From assembly GCA_006352455.1 (NCBI GenBank), contig VANL01000046.1, positions 1 through 64,000 on the forward strand: a stretch of 64,000 nt of DNA, read 5' to 3'. How positions within the stretch are numbered: the first letter of the stretch is position 1; each line of letters opens with the position of its first letter. Shown here one piece after another: positions 45,504-58,912 of the stretch. The notes beneath the pieces were generated by a model. It did no database searches. It was given only the letters and a program-made list of their open reading frames with translations, and was not told the origin of the DNA. Position numbers and translations under genes: made by a program. The DNA is from Brachionus sp. 'Tiscar' (Eukaryota > Rotifera > Eurotatoria > Ploima > Brachionidae).

Positions 45504-48500
45504 TTAATTATTTATTTAATTACTTGAAATTTTAGTATTTAAGTTTTTCTTTAAAAAAAAATAAAATTTTTCTTTGATTTCATTTAAAACTAAATCGATA
45601 AGAAATTGCTTTTATATAACGAAAAAATTTGCGTTTATGCTTTTCAAATGCTTTAAAAACATTGAACATTGACTAAAAGCACATGTACAAATAAGAATTA
45701 TTTCGGATTATAGACTAAGCTCCATTAATGTTTTATCAAATAGTGCAATTATTTGACTCGAGAAAACTTCTTATTAATAAATAAACATTTAAAATTTATT
45801 TCTTCTATAATAGAAAATTTTCAAAAAACTAACATTTTAAGTTTATTAGTAAACAGCCTTTTAGTTAATAAAAAACAATATCATTAAAAATCCAAGTTAA
45901 ATATTTATTTATCAAATTTTAATGTTAGCTTCTTAATATAAAAAATAATTATTTAGTCGAATAGCTTCTGATATTGATTTTTAAAATTTTAATTTATTTA
46001 GTAATTTTTCCGAACATTTCAACTTTCAAGATTAATTTTTTTAAATAAAGGAAAAAAATTTAATAAAAATAAATTTTATTTTACCAGTTATGAATTATTT
46101 ATATACTCAAGTATTTTTCAACAATGTGAACTTCATTGAAATAAATAAGATTACATTGAACTCATTTAAATAACTCAAATTCTTTTTTATATGATTTAAA
46201 TCGGAAAATTTGAATTAGTTTAATCAAGTTAAATAAATTGTGATTTTTGTTATATCTGACTTTTTTTCGATTTAAACTCCAAACAATGAATAATCATTTA
46301 ATATTTTTTATTTATTAGATTATTTTTATTGATTAGTAATAATTATTTAATTTTTTTTGAACAATTTATGAACACGGAGTTAGTTTTTAGTATAATCCAC
46401 AAATAAATTGAAATAAAATGTCATTTAAATGTGTATTAGCTTCAAGCAATTGTTTGTTATTTATTGATTTACTAGGTTCAATTTTTCATTTTCTAGCAAA
46501 GCCTTGGGTTTACAACTGATTTATCGTATTTACTAAAAGACTAGTAAATTTTTGGATTTAGAGTAAATGGCGTAATTACGAATTTGAATTTCTTTTTTCG
46601 TGATTAATGATTTTATCTTTAAGATCTAATTACAAAAGACTCCTATTGAGCATGACTGAGATGGTATATAATCAACAGCATTGATTTATGTAAAAAATGT
46701 AGCATTTACTTTAGTTAGATTAAATAAAATATCAAGCTGATTAAGCAAAAGCACTTTGGATAAAAAATAAACAGAAAGAATTATTTTAATGAGTCATCAG
46801 ATTGAACATTTTCTAGCAAACAATTTTGCAGATTTTGAATTCTTTCAACAAGAAAATGTATTGTTAGTTAATTTTTTTTTTCTATACTTGTGAAAAATAG
46901 AACATTTATTTGATTTTGAGAATATTTTCTCAAAAATGATTAAAGGCATACAATTTTTTTAATTTTTATTCTCATTAATCATTATGTATACTTCAAAAAC
47001 ATTAGACAACTAAGAAAATGATATTAAAGATTTAAAAAATTTCTAATACAATAAAATTTTGATTTCCTAGATAAAAAATTGTTTTTTAAATATGTTTAGC
47101 TAGATAAAAACGAAAAAAAATGTTCAAAATAGTGTTTTTTATAAACATTAAATTTTAATTGAGTAAGAAAATTTCAAAAAAAAAATTAAATAATTTATTA
47201 TGATAAATTGAAAATTAGTTTTTAATTAAAAACAAGGCAGCATTTTTTTTTATTTCTTTTTGTTTAGTTTCCATTCAAATATCATGTATATTTTATTATT
47301 TAAAAACAAAAATACCCGAAGGCACTTTAGATGTTGAATTACTTATTGAAAAATATTATGATAAATGAATCGTTAGTTTTTGCATGGAAACATTTTTAAT
47401 CATCTAAAATTTATTAATTTAAAATGTAGCTTTAACTGCTAATAAGATTTATATATTTACATGCTAAAATTGAATGCCAAAAGTATCGAAATCATTTTTT
47501 CCTACTACTTTAAAATACTTGATTTAATAAATTACTTTAGAAGATGTTGTAGGAAAGTTTGATTATTAGTGGTTTAAAAATTTCTTTTATTATAGATTTT
47601 TGAAAAGTTAATCCAGGTACTCATATTTTTTTCATTAGTTTACTATTCTTAAATCTTTACTTTTATTGAACAATAAATTTATTTTATTGTTGATAGGAAA
47701 AATTTTCAATATACAAAACTCAATACATTATTCAAAAATATTTTAGTACTTGGATTTCTATTTATTTTTATTTAATTTTAAAAACTATTAGAAAAGAATA
47801 GAGGAATATAGCTGGAAAGAGAAGTTTAAGTTGTAAAATAAAAAAATTATATAATAGGAAAATATCGAAATCTAATCTAAATAAAAACTTACGAAAATAA
47901 ATTAAGTCTTTTGTTATTAAATTAGGCAAATATAGATTTTAGAATTTAGTATTGACTATTTTTGAAAATTGAGAATTAATTTAAAATTTTGGATGAGAGA
48001 AAATAAGGAAGGATTTTAAAAATAAAAAAAAAATTATTTGACCCAGTACAATAGACTAAAGCTGTTTTAAAGTGTAATTTAAAAAAAAATGATACCAATA
48101 CATAAAATTATGTAAATATAAGGAAATTTACTGAATGAAAGGAAGCTGTCAAAATTTTGTTGCAAAATTTAAATAAATATGAAAAATTATTATTACGGTT
48201 TATGTTCGTGTGAATTTGATGCTTTTCTTTTTTAATGTTTGAATGCCTGCTTTTCAAAGTGATAAATAGAAGCAAATAAAGGAGGCCTTATAGAGAGAAA
48301 AAAAAAGAAAGAAATTTCGAATTTGTTTTCTCAAAAAATCAACTAGCATATTATAATACTTGAAATCAATTTTTTCCCAAATTGATTACACAAATGTTTT
48401 CTCTTTTGTTGTTCTAATACGCTTGTTGTGCTTTGTTATCGGCCTTGTAAAACAAATTATTAAATAAATATTTCAAAAATATATTTGAATTTTGCCAGCT

Positions 48501-51500
48501 AGTATTATTATATTTTAATTAAGGTCTTAAAACTTGTTTTTATAAAAAAAAATAAGTTCAAGTTTATTTCAAATTATAAACTCGTAAACATACACACATA
48601 CACACAAATAAAATAGAAATATTTGCTAATAGACAGCATATATTAATATTTTCATTTGAGATAATGATCATGAAAGCAATTAAGTTAATTAAAAAGCTCA
48701 ATAATGTATAAAATCCCGGTATCTGCTTTAAGTATATATTGATCAAAGGCAGGCTACTTAACCAGTAAAACAATTTGATTTAAATTATTTTAGGTTTAAA
48801 CGCCTCTAATAATTTAATTTCCCAAAGCTTATGAGTTATCGACAAAATAAATCAATAATTAGAAGCATGTACAATTTTTATTAAAAAAGGTAGCTATGCA
48901 TAATAAAATTTTCTCTAAATCAATAAATAGAGCTTGAATTCGATTGTATGACAATTTAGGTTTCAAATAAGCTGAGTAATTAATTTAAGTATAAACAATT
49001 AGTTGCCAGTAGTTTAATGATTTTTTTTATCCCTGTGCTAAAAAATAGTTCAGCTTGAAAATTGATTTTCTTAAAATATTTGGTTTTGTGTTAATGTTGA
49101 AACTAATTTTTATTCCAATAATGATAAGGAATCAAGTTAAGAAATTGAGTGAAATTGTTTTATATTCTCTTTAATATAAAAATTAATCTCAGTATTGATT
49201 TTGCTACACAAATTTTTTTCTCTTTAGTCAATTTAGTTTAGAATTTTGTGCCTCTTATGCCTCGAACTAAAATTTAATTAAATCTTATAATACATTAGTA
49301 TATTTTTTTTATCAACAAAAAATTCACTTCCAATTTCAGCTTAAAATGATTTTAATTTGTATATTTTCTTCTTTTAATTTTTCTAAACAATCATGCCACT
49401 TGTCTTTTTACCCGAAAATATATAAGAAAAAATAAAATGGTTTTTCGGATAGTTAAAAATAAACATGAATCACTTATGTCATCTGCTTGGTTGTTCAAGT
49501 ATCTTGAGAGTCTATGCTCCAAATTTAAATCTCTAATTACTTATTTATCAAAAAAAAAAACAAGAACTGATTAAATGATTTTTTTTAAAGCAGGGTAAAC
49601 TTCAAAATAACTAATAAGTCTCTAGGAGAATATAGTTTTCAATAATTTTATAAATAAGGGAGCGAAAATTTACAGCAAAATTTTAACTGTGGGCAGTGTA
49701 TTTTTTGTATTAGAGTTAGAATTTATAAGCTACAACATTAAAACTTGGCATGTTTGAAAGAAATTTTTTTTTAAACCTGGGAAAAAAAACTGCAGTTTTA
49801 TATTAATACAAGAAGGCCGATGGACTCATTAATTACAAAATTTTTATATTAAAATCTCAAGAAAAATAAATACAATAAATTTAAAAAATTAAAGAAATTT
49901 TTAAGTATTAAAAGTTTATTTTTAGGTGTTTTAGGATATTCAAGTTTAAATTTTTAAATGATTAAAAAAAAATTCAAAATTACTGCAAATAAATGCAGAG
50001 TTTGTCCCAATATTTAGCAAATTTTTCCAGCTATCAAACAAAGCTTTTAAAGCATAAATGCTTCATTCAATAAATTTAAAGTCTAAATTAAATATGCCTG
50101 CATTTTTAGTTCACATATTGCTGCTAAAGTTAATCAAGTTTTATAAAAAATATTCTTTTTTTCCTAAATTCACTATAAAAATTATTAAATTTAAACTAAA
50201 AATTTTTTCCAAATTTTTCTCTTATTTATTAAAGTATTAGAATGCTTTAATGAAACAGATTTTTTAATATACTTTGTTTAACAATCAATAAACCGATGTC
50301 AATTTTACCCTTTTTTTAAAAACCCAAATTTTATTTTTTAGTTAACGATAAATCATATTTAAATGTTTGTTTTAAAGCTTTTATAACGGTCTTTTAAATA
50401 TTCTTCTTTTCATGTTACAGACTTTTGTGGAACTAATGCAATATTTAAACAGAGTTTATGTCAAAAACAGCCGGTGCTTTGAGTGCTAAGATATAAACAA
50501 AAAAAGACTACAAATAAAGAGTACCCTCCACTTTTTATACAGCTTTAGTCAAAACGGACTCCTAATAACTCCTATTATTTTTCGTGCAATTTAACTTTTT
50601 ACAAGAAAATTTATTGATATCAATTCATTTTAAAATTAATTAATGATGCTTATTTTAAAAATATTTTTTCCAGCTTTTTAAGATGAAAAACAGTCTGAAG
50701 CATTCATTTTACTTTTTTTCACATTAAATAAAATTTTTATTTTTAGAATTTATATTTGGATATTTGATTAGTTTAGTCTTTGAGTTAAAAAAAACTTAAG
50801 GAATTATATAATTTTTTTTTACTAATTAAATTTCAATAAAGCATAATGACATGTTTATTTTCAATAGGTCAGACATTGTTCTTTTACTGATTTAAAATTG
50901 AAAAAATATGCATTTATTTTTAAACTAGGATATTTTTACCTTTATAAGTCTTTATTGAATTGAATAATTGTTATTTAATGCTAGATAAATATATATTTAA
51001 ATAAAATAAACCGAAGATTCTAGATATCAAATGTTGCATTTGAAAACAAATTATTAGATTATTTGAATGATTTACTGACTTTCAATAGACGTATCCTAAC
51101 AGAATTTTTTTTCGGATTTCTAATAAAATTATGTTTTTCCCAAGAAAATTTAGCCAAATATTTTTAATTTTAATTATTTTTTTTTTGTTGAACAATGAAG
51201 AATAATTGCTGAAAATAAAAAAATATCTAAAATAAGCGTTAAATATTTAGACTATTTAATATTTGGAATTTAATTAGCTTATTATTCTACTAGTTTGATT
51301 CCAATGATATTTTCTTAATCCCCGAAGCTTTTATTTTCTAAGAACGGCATTAAGCAATTTAAAAAAATGAACTAAAAAACTTTCTTTTTAATTATATTTT
51401 ATTTGAACTGAATTAGCTAATTAAGACACTGAGTAGGCTTTATTAAAGTATAGTTAATTTTCAAAAAGCTAATCTTTTAACCAGCTAGATATTTAGATGA

Positions 51501-51608
51501 GAAGACAAAAGAGCTAATTGTAAGTGCATGTCGTACTCGACATATTCCATTCTGCATTCAAATAGCAAACACCAGACAAAATAAACCAACGAAACTCTTT
51601 GTTTACAG
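45504..51608. other. Gene-poor 6-kb AT-rich tract
   Basis: No exon is firmly supported. An ATG at 46418 starts a weakly signal-peptide-like frame with a possible donor after 46475 (phase 1), which would fit the acceptor at 51609; this link is speculative. At 50421 an acceptor-like TTACAG precedes a 22-codon frame (TFVELMQYLNRVYVKNSRCF) with no clear donor. A CA-rich microsatellite lies near 48590-48610. Confidence 0.35.
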
Positions 51609-52879
51609 AAGCCGCTGCTCTAAATGAAAGCCATGCAGTTATAAGCGAAAAATCCTTGTTCAGGAACAAAACTGATAAATTAAATAAACTAAGCCAATTA
51701 TTACAACAAAAAGAAGGAAATTTCTCTAAAAAAAATTATTTATTGAAAAAATTTAACAAAAAATTAAGCCAATTTAAAATTCCAAATGAAACAAACTCAA
51801 GCTCAAAATTGATTAATTTACTCACAACAATAGCTAATCATAAATTGTCTTTACATTCAATTACGCCAAGAGAATTAATTCGACCAACAACAGCAAACAC
51901 CATCTATTTAAAAACTGAATCTTTTTATGACTATGAAAGTCCAGTCGATCCATACAGCTATGCAAATAAATACGATCCAAATGTTGGTCTGCGAATCGCC
52001 TTGGTACTTGGCTCAATGCTTATTTCAATAGTTTTTTATATTTTATGGCGGAACCGGTACCGATGTGTTGGCAAAGGAGATAACCATTTTGACGAAGACT
52101 ACAACTTGGACTATTGGCTTGAACAAGTCGATAAGCAAAAGCTTGCACAATCGAAAATTAACTACGCAATAGTAAAACTACCTGATGTTGTGTCTGATTC
52201 TAGGCAGGCCACTGCTGCTTGGATTTTTGAGCATCAAAAAATTTGGCGAAATCTGAAAAAAACACGCAACAATCCACTATTGTGGCCTAATAGAAACTAT
52301 TATCTACCTGTTTATGATAGATTTACAAATAATATTAATATTGAGAGTAGCTTGCACAGGTCGTTGCTCGATCGCTTCAATCTATTCAAGCGTAAGTCTG
52401 AACAAGTAAAAAATCAGCTTTTTGTCAAAACGCCAACTCGTAAAAAGTCATCGGCTCATGTCGATTTAGATGAAAACACACAATTGCTCATAAACTATGC
52501 CAGAATAGATGCAAAAGATTCGAAAATGGGACGTAGCTTGCAACATGCAAGGGACAAAACAAAGATAAATAGCTCGACTATAAATTCAAGAAGAGAAGAA
52601 CTACCAAATGAAAACACCAAAATGCATAGTTTATTGATAAACATGTTTTTACACAATCGAAGACGTCGTCACAGTTGGCCCAGATGTAAGGCAGACTATT
52701 CCTTTTTTAATTCGTTAAACAAAGACTTACGGCAAAAATATGACAATTTTGCTCACAACGAACAAATATCATCTAATATTGTTAGTGAAATTGATAGATC
52801 ATATTCTCCTAGTTTAAGGGTTTATTATTCCAGTAATAATGCAGCGGCTTCACAATCTTTGCTTGATACAAAGGTCTAG
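51609..52879 (+). CDS. Single-pass membrane protein, last exon (5' part missing)
   Basis: The open frame begins at a good acceptor (TTTGTTTACAG before 51609, phase 1) and ends with TAG at 52877-52879, giving about 423 residues. No Met occurs before the membrane segment, so an upstream start exon must exist. The N-terminal 125 residues carry several N-glycosylation sequons (NES, NKT, NFS, NET, NSS), indicating an extracellular side. A transmembrane helix follows (VGLRIALVLGSMLISIVFYI, about 51982-52045), then WRNRYRC and a cytoplasmic tail of nearly 280 residues, basic and Ser-rich, ending SQSLLDTKV, a possible PDZ ligand (TKV). The family is unknown. It is probably a type I receptor-like or adhesion protein. 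Confidence 0.7.
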
Positions 52880-53419
52880 TAATAACTTTTGTTAATCAAT
52901 TTTGTACAATATTTTTGTATAAATTTTTTTTAAGATCTATATTTTTTATTTAAAAAAAATAAATAGTAAATACCTCTTATTTATTTGTATTTATAAAATA
53001 AAAGAAGAAATTTTTTAAATTTTAATTTTATCACATTGATTTAAAAAAAAAATTTATTGAAGTTAATTAGCTCTTTTTATTAAATTAACATTCATTGACT
53101 TGATTTTTTAAAATGCATTTGAAAAATAATCAGTTTTTTTTTCAATAGGAATTTTTCTATAAAATAAACTCTTTTCTAAACATGAAAAAAATTAATCGAC
53201 TCAAATCCTAATCTAAAATATTTGTAATTTTTTGGATTTTTAATTAAATTAAGTATTTTTAAAAGTTAATTAAATTAGTTTGTTAAATTGAAGTTAATTT
53301 ATCTTAAGTAAAAATGAATTCAGATATTAAAAAAATAATTTAGCTTAAAAGTAGCATCTATCAAAATTGCATTGTAAAACGGCAGGATGAAAATAATTTT
53401 ATATTTTTACATTTTCATA
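52880..53419. other. Intergenic AT-rich DNA
   Basis: The 3' flank of the membrane-protein gene, with polyadenylation-like AATAAA-type motifs near 52960 and 53000. Nothing else is supported. Confidence 0.4.
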
Positions 53420-54110
53420 TTTTTAGATTTTTTGAGCATTATTTAGTGTTCCTGCGGTTTAGTGATTTATTCCAGCGCAAAATTTGCCCTCAGCCATTAA
53501 GACTATTGAAGTCTTTATGAATTGAGTTTGAGTATTTTTTTGTCAAATAATTGTTGAGTGCCCTTGCTGATAGTGTTTCTTTTGGTAGTTTATTCGATGA
53601 TTCTAATTCGTCATTGTTAAAGTTAAAGACAATTCAAGGATACTAAGTCTCTTTTCATAGGATTTATCGCGAACACAATAGATTATCTTCATTGCTCTAC
53701 GTTTCACATTTTTTTTTATCTGTGCTAAATCTTAATTGGCTCTAGATACTGCGAAGATACATTGTCTTCTCCATTTAAGATCATAATTAAATCAAACTCT
53801 CTTTCTTCTAGGGTCTCTTTTAGATAGTGGGTTTCATTTTGCTTTTTTATACAATAAATAGGTTTTGGCTTTTTTCTTCCTAAGTACATAACTTTGCATC
53901 TAATCAGTTTTAGCTCTTTTAACCATTTTTCAGTCCAGTAAACTAATATTACAAGGTCTTGATTTAAAAAAGAGTTTGCGCATTCATGACTTCTTACAAC
54001 ATTAACAAATTTCAGCAGCATAACACAAACTTGGGCATTAAAGACTCTTCAAAGGATCAGCTATTTAGATTACGAATAAAATTGGACCTAATACTACGAC
54101 TGTATAAGTT
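53420..54110 (-). mobile_element. CR1-type LINE RT fragment, minus strand
   Basis: The minus strand reads VVVLGPILFVI and IADPLKSL, then FLNQDLVILVYWTEKWLKEL and KLIRCKVMYLGRKKPKPIY, and LKETLEEREFDL. These are the RT block and the post-active-site region of CR1/L2 LINEs. The FADD active-site motif itself is not found between the two. The C-terminal portion near 53450-53650 is recognisable but shifted. It abuts a pogo-type element at 54119. Confidence 0.82.
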
Positions 54111-54118
54111 TTTAAATA

Positions 54119-54781
54119 CAGTTGTGCTGCATTAATCCGAACCTCATTTATCCGAAATTTTTGAGTTTCGAACCAATTTCCTCTATGCCCTATTCCTTTT
54201 CCAATATTAACTAATGTTAATTTTTTTTTAAGCGAACCAAAATTTTATATTCCCAGTATTTGCTAAATTTTAATGTACAGTTCAAATTTTTTTTTTTTAT
54301 TCGAACCATACAAAATGTTAGACAAAATTAGTAAAAAAAGGTCTTTATAGTCTATAAAGTAGTTGGTAATGAGGAGTCTGAGGAGGTACTCAATGTAGCC
54401 GGTAGCTGAAGAAGAATCTATTAAGCATTGTACTAAGTACATAGTAGTGATTTAGATGCATTAAAAATTGTTCAGCAATACATTGAATTGTCAAAAAATA
54501 ATGAATCTGCTTTAGATGCCTTAATGATCAAATTTCAGATTTAAAAGCAAACAATTTAAATCAAGTATCCATCAAAAAATATTTAAGCTAATCAAGTAAC
54601 AATTTTTATCCGTAAATTTATTATAAATATAGATTTTATGTTTGTTATGCTATATATTTTAAAAATTTAACAAAATTTGTAAGTGTTTTTTTCTTTTAAA
54701 AAATTGAACTTTTTTTATCCGAAAAATTTAATCCGAAACGAGATTCTTGACTCCGAAAAAGTTCGGATTAATCCGACACTG
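54119..54781. mobile_element. Pogo/Tigger-type DNA transposon remnant
   Basis: Inverted ends: CAGTTGTGCTGCATTAATCC (left) and CAGTGTCGGATTAATCCGAA (right, reverse complement), with repeated ATCCGAA sub-terminal motifs. TA flanks both sides (54117-54118, 54782-54783). The plus-strand interior carries the end of a transposase-like frame (DLDALKIVQQYIELSKNNES, then ALDALMIKF), similar to the C-terminal helices of Tigger proteins. The catalytic part is missing. Confidence 0.8.
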
Positions 54782-54783
54782 TA

Positions 54784-57167
54784 TGAATTTAATAAAAATT
54801 CATTATAATCACCAAGCTTTTATTAAAAGCGTTTTTCATCTAAAAATATTCGTATCTTAAGTAAGCTAAACACATTTTGAGTTAGAAAGCAGCTCAATCA
54901 TAAAATCAATATCTTGCATAGAATAATATTTTGCAATATCAATCAAAATACATAAAAAATCTACACAAATAGATTTCTTTTTCAGAATTTGGTACGCTGA
55001 GAAAAATTAAGGATTTTTTCTTTAAGTTTTTAAGGGAAATTCGATTTCCTTGAGAACAATATAGTTTTAATTGAAATGTTTTTTATTTATGGTGTTCAAC
55101 AGAAGTTAATTTAAAAATTAAAACAAAAATAAATTTTTCAAGTTTTTGTCTCGCTTTTTCTTTATCAAAAAAGCTATTTGAAATTTGTTTTAAAAGAATT
55201 TACTTTTGTTGTATAGCTAAATGTTGAATTTAATTTGAGAATTATGTTATTTTAAGGTGAGAACTCATTTATTTTTATAAATTAAGAATCTTATTTTTTT
55301 AACAGATGATATATTGCATATTATATACTAAGTTATAACAATTATTAAATTCTATATTAGAAATTAATTTAATTTTAGCAAATCTATCATCAATAATTTA
55401 TATTAATCGGCTAATTTTGGAAAAATTAGAATTATTTTCTTTATCAAATTTAGCAATATTCTAATTTTTGACATTAATAATGGAAGATAAACTAGGTTCA
55501 AATTAATTTCTAAAAAAAAATAAAATAATTGTCATAACATGGTTTCGATGGTAATAACTGCATCAACTTATGTATTTTAAAATTAGAAAGCTATTTTTTT
55601 AACACTCGAAAGCCAAGATGATTCATTTTTCTTCTTTAAAACTGAAGAAATATTTTTAGATAAGAATTATTAAAAAAAAATTACAGATAAAAATATAAGT
55701 ATAATTCTTTATTGATAAGAAATGTTAATAATAATTAGAATTAATGATTAAAATTTAAAAGAAAGCTGATTAATAAATGAAATCTGCCAAAACTAAGTAC
55801 GATAAAACTTTGTTACCCGGTTAAAACTATTAATAATTATAGCAATTGAAATTAATATGAATTATTGATATTTATATGCTTTTGAATTTATTGATTTTTA
55901 AGAAAAATGTCATCACTTTACTTCATTGACTACTTAATTCTTAATTAATTATAATTGAAAAATTTATTTAATTTATTATTAATTTTTCTGGAAAAATTAT
56001 TTATTACTAATTTCTTCATATAGAATTATCAACTACACATAACAGCTGTATATGATTGATTAGGTTTACCAAACATGAAAATTAGTAAGTACAATAGTAA
56101 GTACTCTCAATTAAATGGGTTTGCTAAAAATTCTGACAAATAATAAATATAAAATAATAAAAATTTTTTTAATTTTTGTATTTTTAAAGTAATTTTTTCT
56201 TGAGAATTTTGAGAAATCTTGAAATTTTTATACCATGAGTTATCAGAAAGTCAAATTTATTAAGAAAATAGAGAAAAGACGCCAATGATTAATATCCAAC
56301 ATTTTAAATATTGAATTGAATTTTTATATTAAATGCTGTTCTTTTAAATGATATTCAATTTTTGAAAGCTTTTATGTGATTAAATTAAATTTACAAATTA
56401 TTAAGTGCCTTTAGTTTGTTTATAATTAAAAGTTTTATAATGAGTTGAAACCTTATGAAAAATGTCTAAAAAAGCGTGTTCAGTTAATTTTTAGAATATA
56501 GCTGCTATTCAAATTTTAAAATTTTACATTTTTTAATTAGTTTTAGATTAAGAATTCATTTTCGTCTCAAAAGAATTTATCGATAAATTAAAAAATCTTC
56601 AAAAATTAGAATGTTTTCTTTAATTTTATTTTTGTTGAAAATAAACATTTACTGTTTTATTTTCCTCATTCAAAATGGTTACCAACTCGATTTACCGATT
56701 ATTTACTAAAATATGCATATTTGAATAAAATTCAAGGATTTTTTAAAGGTTTATTGGTTTTTTTTTCAAATATTGAAGACAGGTTTCAGCTTGATTTTTA
56801 TTGCTACTTTTGTTCGAAACAAAAATTGTTTTTATTAGCTAAAGGCAAGCCTCTCTAGCTTTTGATTTTTTGTTTGGTTTTGTACCCAGATTGTTAGTCC
56901 ATTATTTTTTTATTAATTTTTCTCGAGGCATTTTAGGGTGCATATTGACAGCTTCTACACTTTACGATGTAAGACAGTATTTCTATTAGCAAGTAAATTT
57001 TTTAAATAAATAAATAAACAATAGCATTAAGTTTTTTCAATAAAGTCTTTCAAAAAGGTTGTACGTTTTTAGTTAATATTTTAAACTATGGAATTTCAAT
57101 TTAAATAAAATAAAATTTAAACAATAAAATTTTTTAATATTAAATTTTAATTTTTTAGAAATTCAAT
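54784..57167. other. Intergenic AT-rich DNA
   Basis: 2.4 kb with no supported gene. The right edge contains TTTTTTAG before 57159, a possible acceptor of a 5' UTR intron for the next gene. Confidence 0.35.
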
Positions 57168-58378
57168 ATGTACTCGAATCCTCCTAGACCAATGCCTTTC
57201 AGTTACAACCTATCGACTCGGTTCACAAACGCAAATAATTTTGATGAAGGAAGATTGAATCAATTAAAAATATTAAATAATATACCAGTAGATTATGATG
57301 AGTCTCCGTTTTTGTCCCTTTTCGAAGACCCATACGAAATTGGTTTTCGTAAAAACCTTCTTCAGCACAGATCGAAAATGGAGTCTAGGCTGGAAAAAAA
57401 CACGAAAAAACTGCTGCCGGATATACTAGCCTCTGAAGTCGATAAGCAGTCAGAAAAAAAAAAAAATTTTACTCCAAGAGACCATTTAAGCAATTCGTCA
57501 GAGTCAGACCAATATTATGTTAACAGTGAGGGAAGATTGACTTCCCTAAAAACAATTAATCCTCTTAAAAATCCTTCAGTGCATGAATATTTACATTCAT
57601 TGTCCGAGAAAAAAGACGATTCTGGTAAAATAAAGTCGTTTTAGCAGGTTTTTGATTTTTTTATTAAAAATTCTAAAAAGGATATGTAGAAAAATACAAA
57701 GAAATAAAATATAAAAGAAATAAAAAAATGCCGAATCCATCCGAGTCATTAAAAGAATATAAAAAATTCAAAGAAAATGCTGGATTTGGATTTAATTTTT
57801 TGGATCCGATGAGAGCAAAAGAATCGACCCAAGTTAAAGTAATTTGAATTAATCTTTAAATTGATACTCAAGCAAAGTATTAATAATAAGTTCGAAAGGC
57901 TTCAGTTTAATTTAGATTTTTTTATTCACAAACAAAAAATAAAAACACACACACATAAATACTCAAAACAAACTAACTTTTTTAATATGAAAATTTAAAA
58001 AAATTTAAATTTAGACTTTTTAATCAGATGGTTAAACCAGAGAAGTTATAAGGTGATTTATTTGCATAAAACCATACAAGTATTTTTTTTAGTTGCGTTC
58101 TCTTTTAAGCGAAGCCTTTCAATTCAAATTTAGTTTGTATCAAACACATTCTTTATTCAAACCTAATTAAAGAGTTTAATACTGTATTAAATATTGATTA
58201 TTTGTTTTAGATAGACAAAGTGAATAAGAGGAGCCAGTATGCCAATTATGTTCGAGAAAGAAATCTGTTCATTTCTAACAAAAAAAACACCTACGACCCA
58301 GAAGCTCATGTTAAACTAAACCCATTACCGAATTTACAATATAGCCGCTATATAAACGAGAAAAAAAAGTTGTATTAA
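57168..58378 (+). CDS. Three-exon gene, disordered basic protein (260 aa)
   Basis: Exons 57168-57624, 57681-57838 and 58211-58378, GT..AG, phases closing to 260 aa and TAA. The start is ATG 57168, just after an acceptor-like TTTTTTAG. It begins MYSNPPRPMPFSYNLSTRF and ends NPLPNLQYSRYINEKKKLY. It is hydrophilic throughout, with two denser blocks (SLKEYKKFKENAGFGFNFLD and RSQYANYVRERNLFISNKK) that look like conserved linear motifs. No signal peptide, membrane helix or known domain is seen. The (Q)YANYVRE-type motif resembles those in axonemal microtubule inner proteins, but this is a weak impression. It is the first of three small plus-strand genes. Confidence 0.72.
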
Positions 58379-58912
58379 ATTTTTTTTCTCGTTAAAAATT
58401 GAAAAAAATTTGTTTAATTTAAATGATTATGTAAATTTGTTTTTTTTTCCCTAGTTTTTTGTAAATAAAAATTTTTAAAAAATAAACTTTTCTGCGCATT
58501 ATCAGCGTAAATTTTTTAGTCAAATTTGCCAAAAGTTAAGTAATTATTAGTCGAATTTTTCCAAAGATTACAAAAAATGGCAGAGCTATTTCATATGTAG
58601 AAAAAAAATAAAATAATTCTTGCCCAGTATGTAATTTCTCTCGGTCATATGAGCTTAATATCTTCCAAATAAGCATAAAATAAGGGCTTAACCTTTAGAA
58701 AACAAAATATTTTCCTTTGTAAACTAGAGCTACAACCAAAAAAATACAAAATAACAAGACACCGTTTGAATTAAGTCATAAAAAAACCATTTGTATCCAA
58801 ATAAATATTTTTTTTATCTTAGAAAGACAATTTTGATTTTGCATCAAATGAGTTTTTTGTTTACAAAAGGAAACCTATATTAGGATTTGATTGACAAAAG
58901 TCCTAAACAAAA
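58379..58912. other. Intergenic spacer
   Basis: 534 nt between two plus-strand genes. It includes a likely polyadenylation signal (AATAAA near 58481). Nothing else is seen. Confidence 0.4.

Noticed and set aside
50058..50240. 60-codon Lys/Phe/Ile-rich frame
   Set aside because: Composition is that of random AT-rich DNA; no domain, no supporting splice sites.
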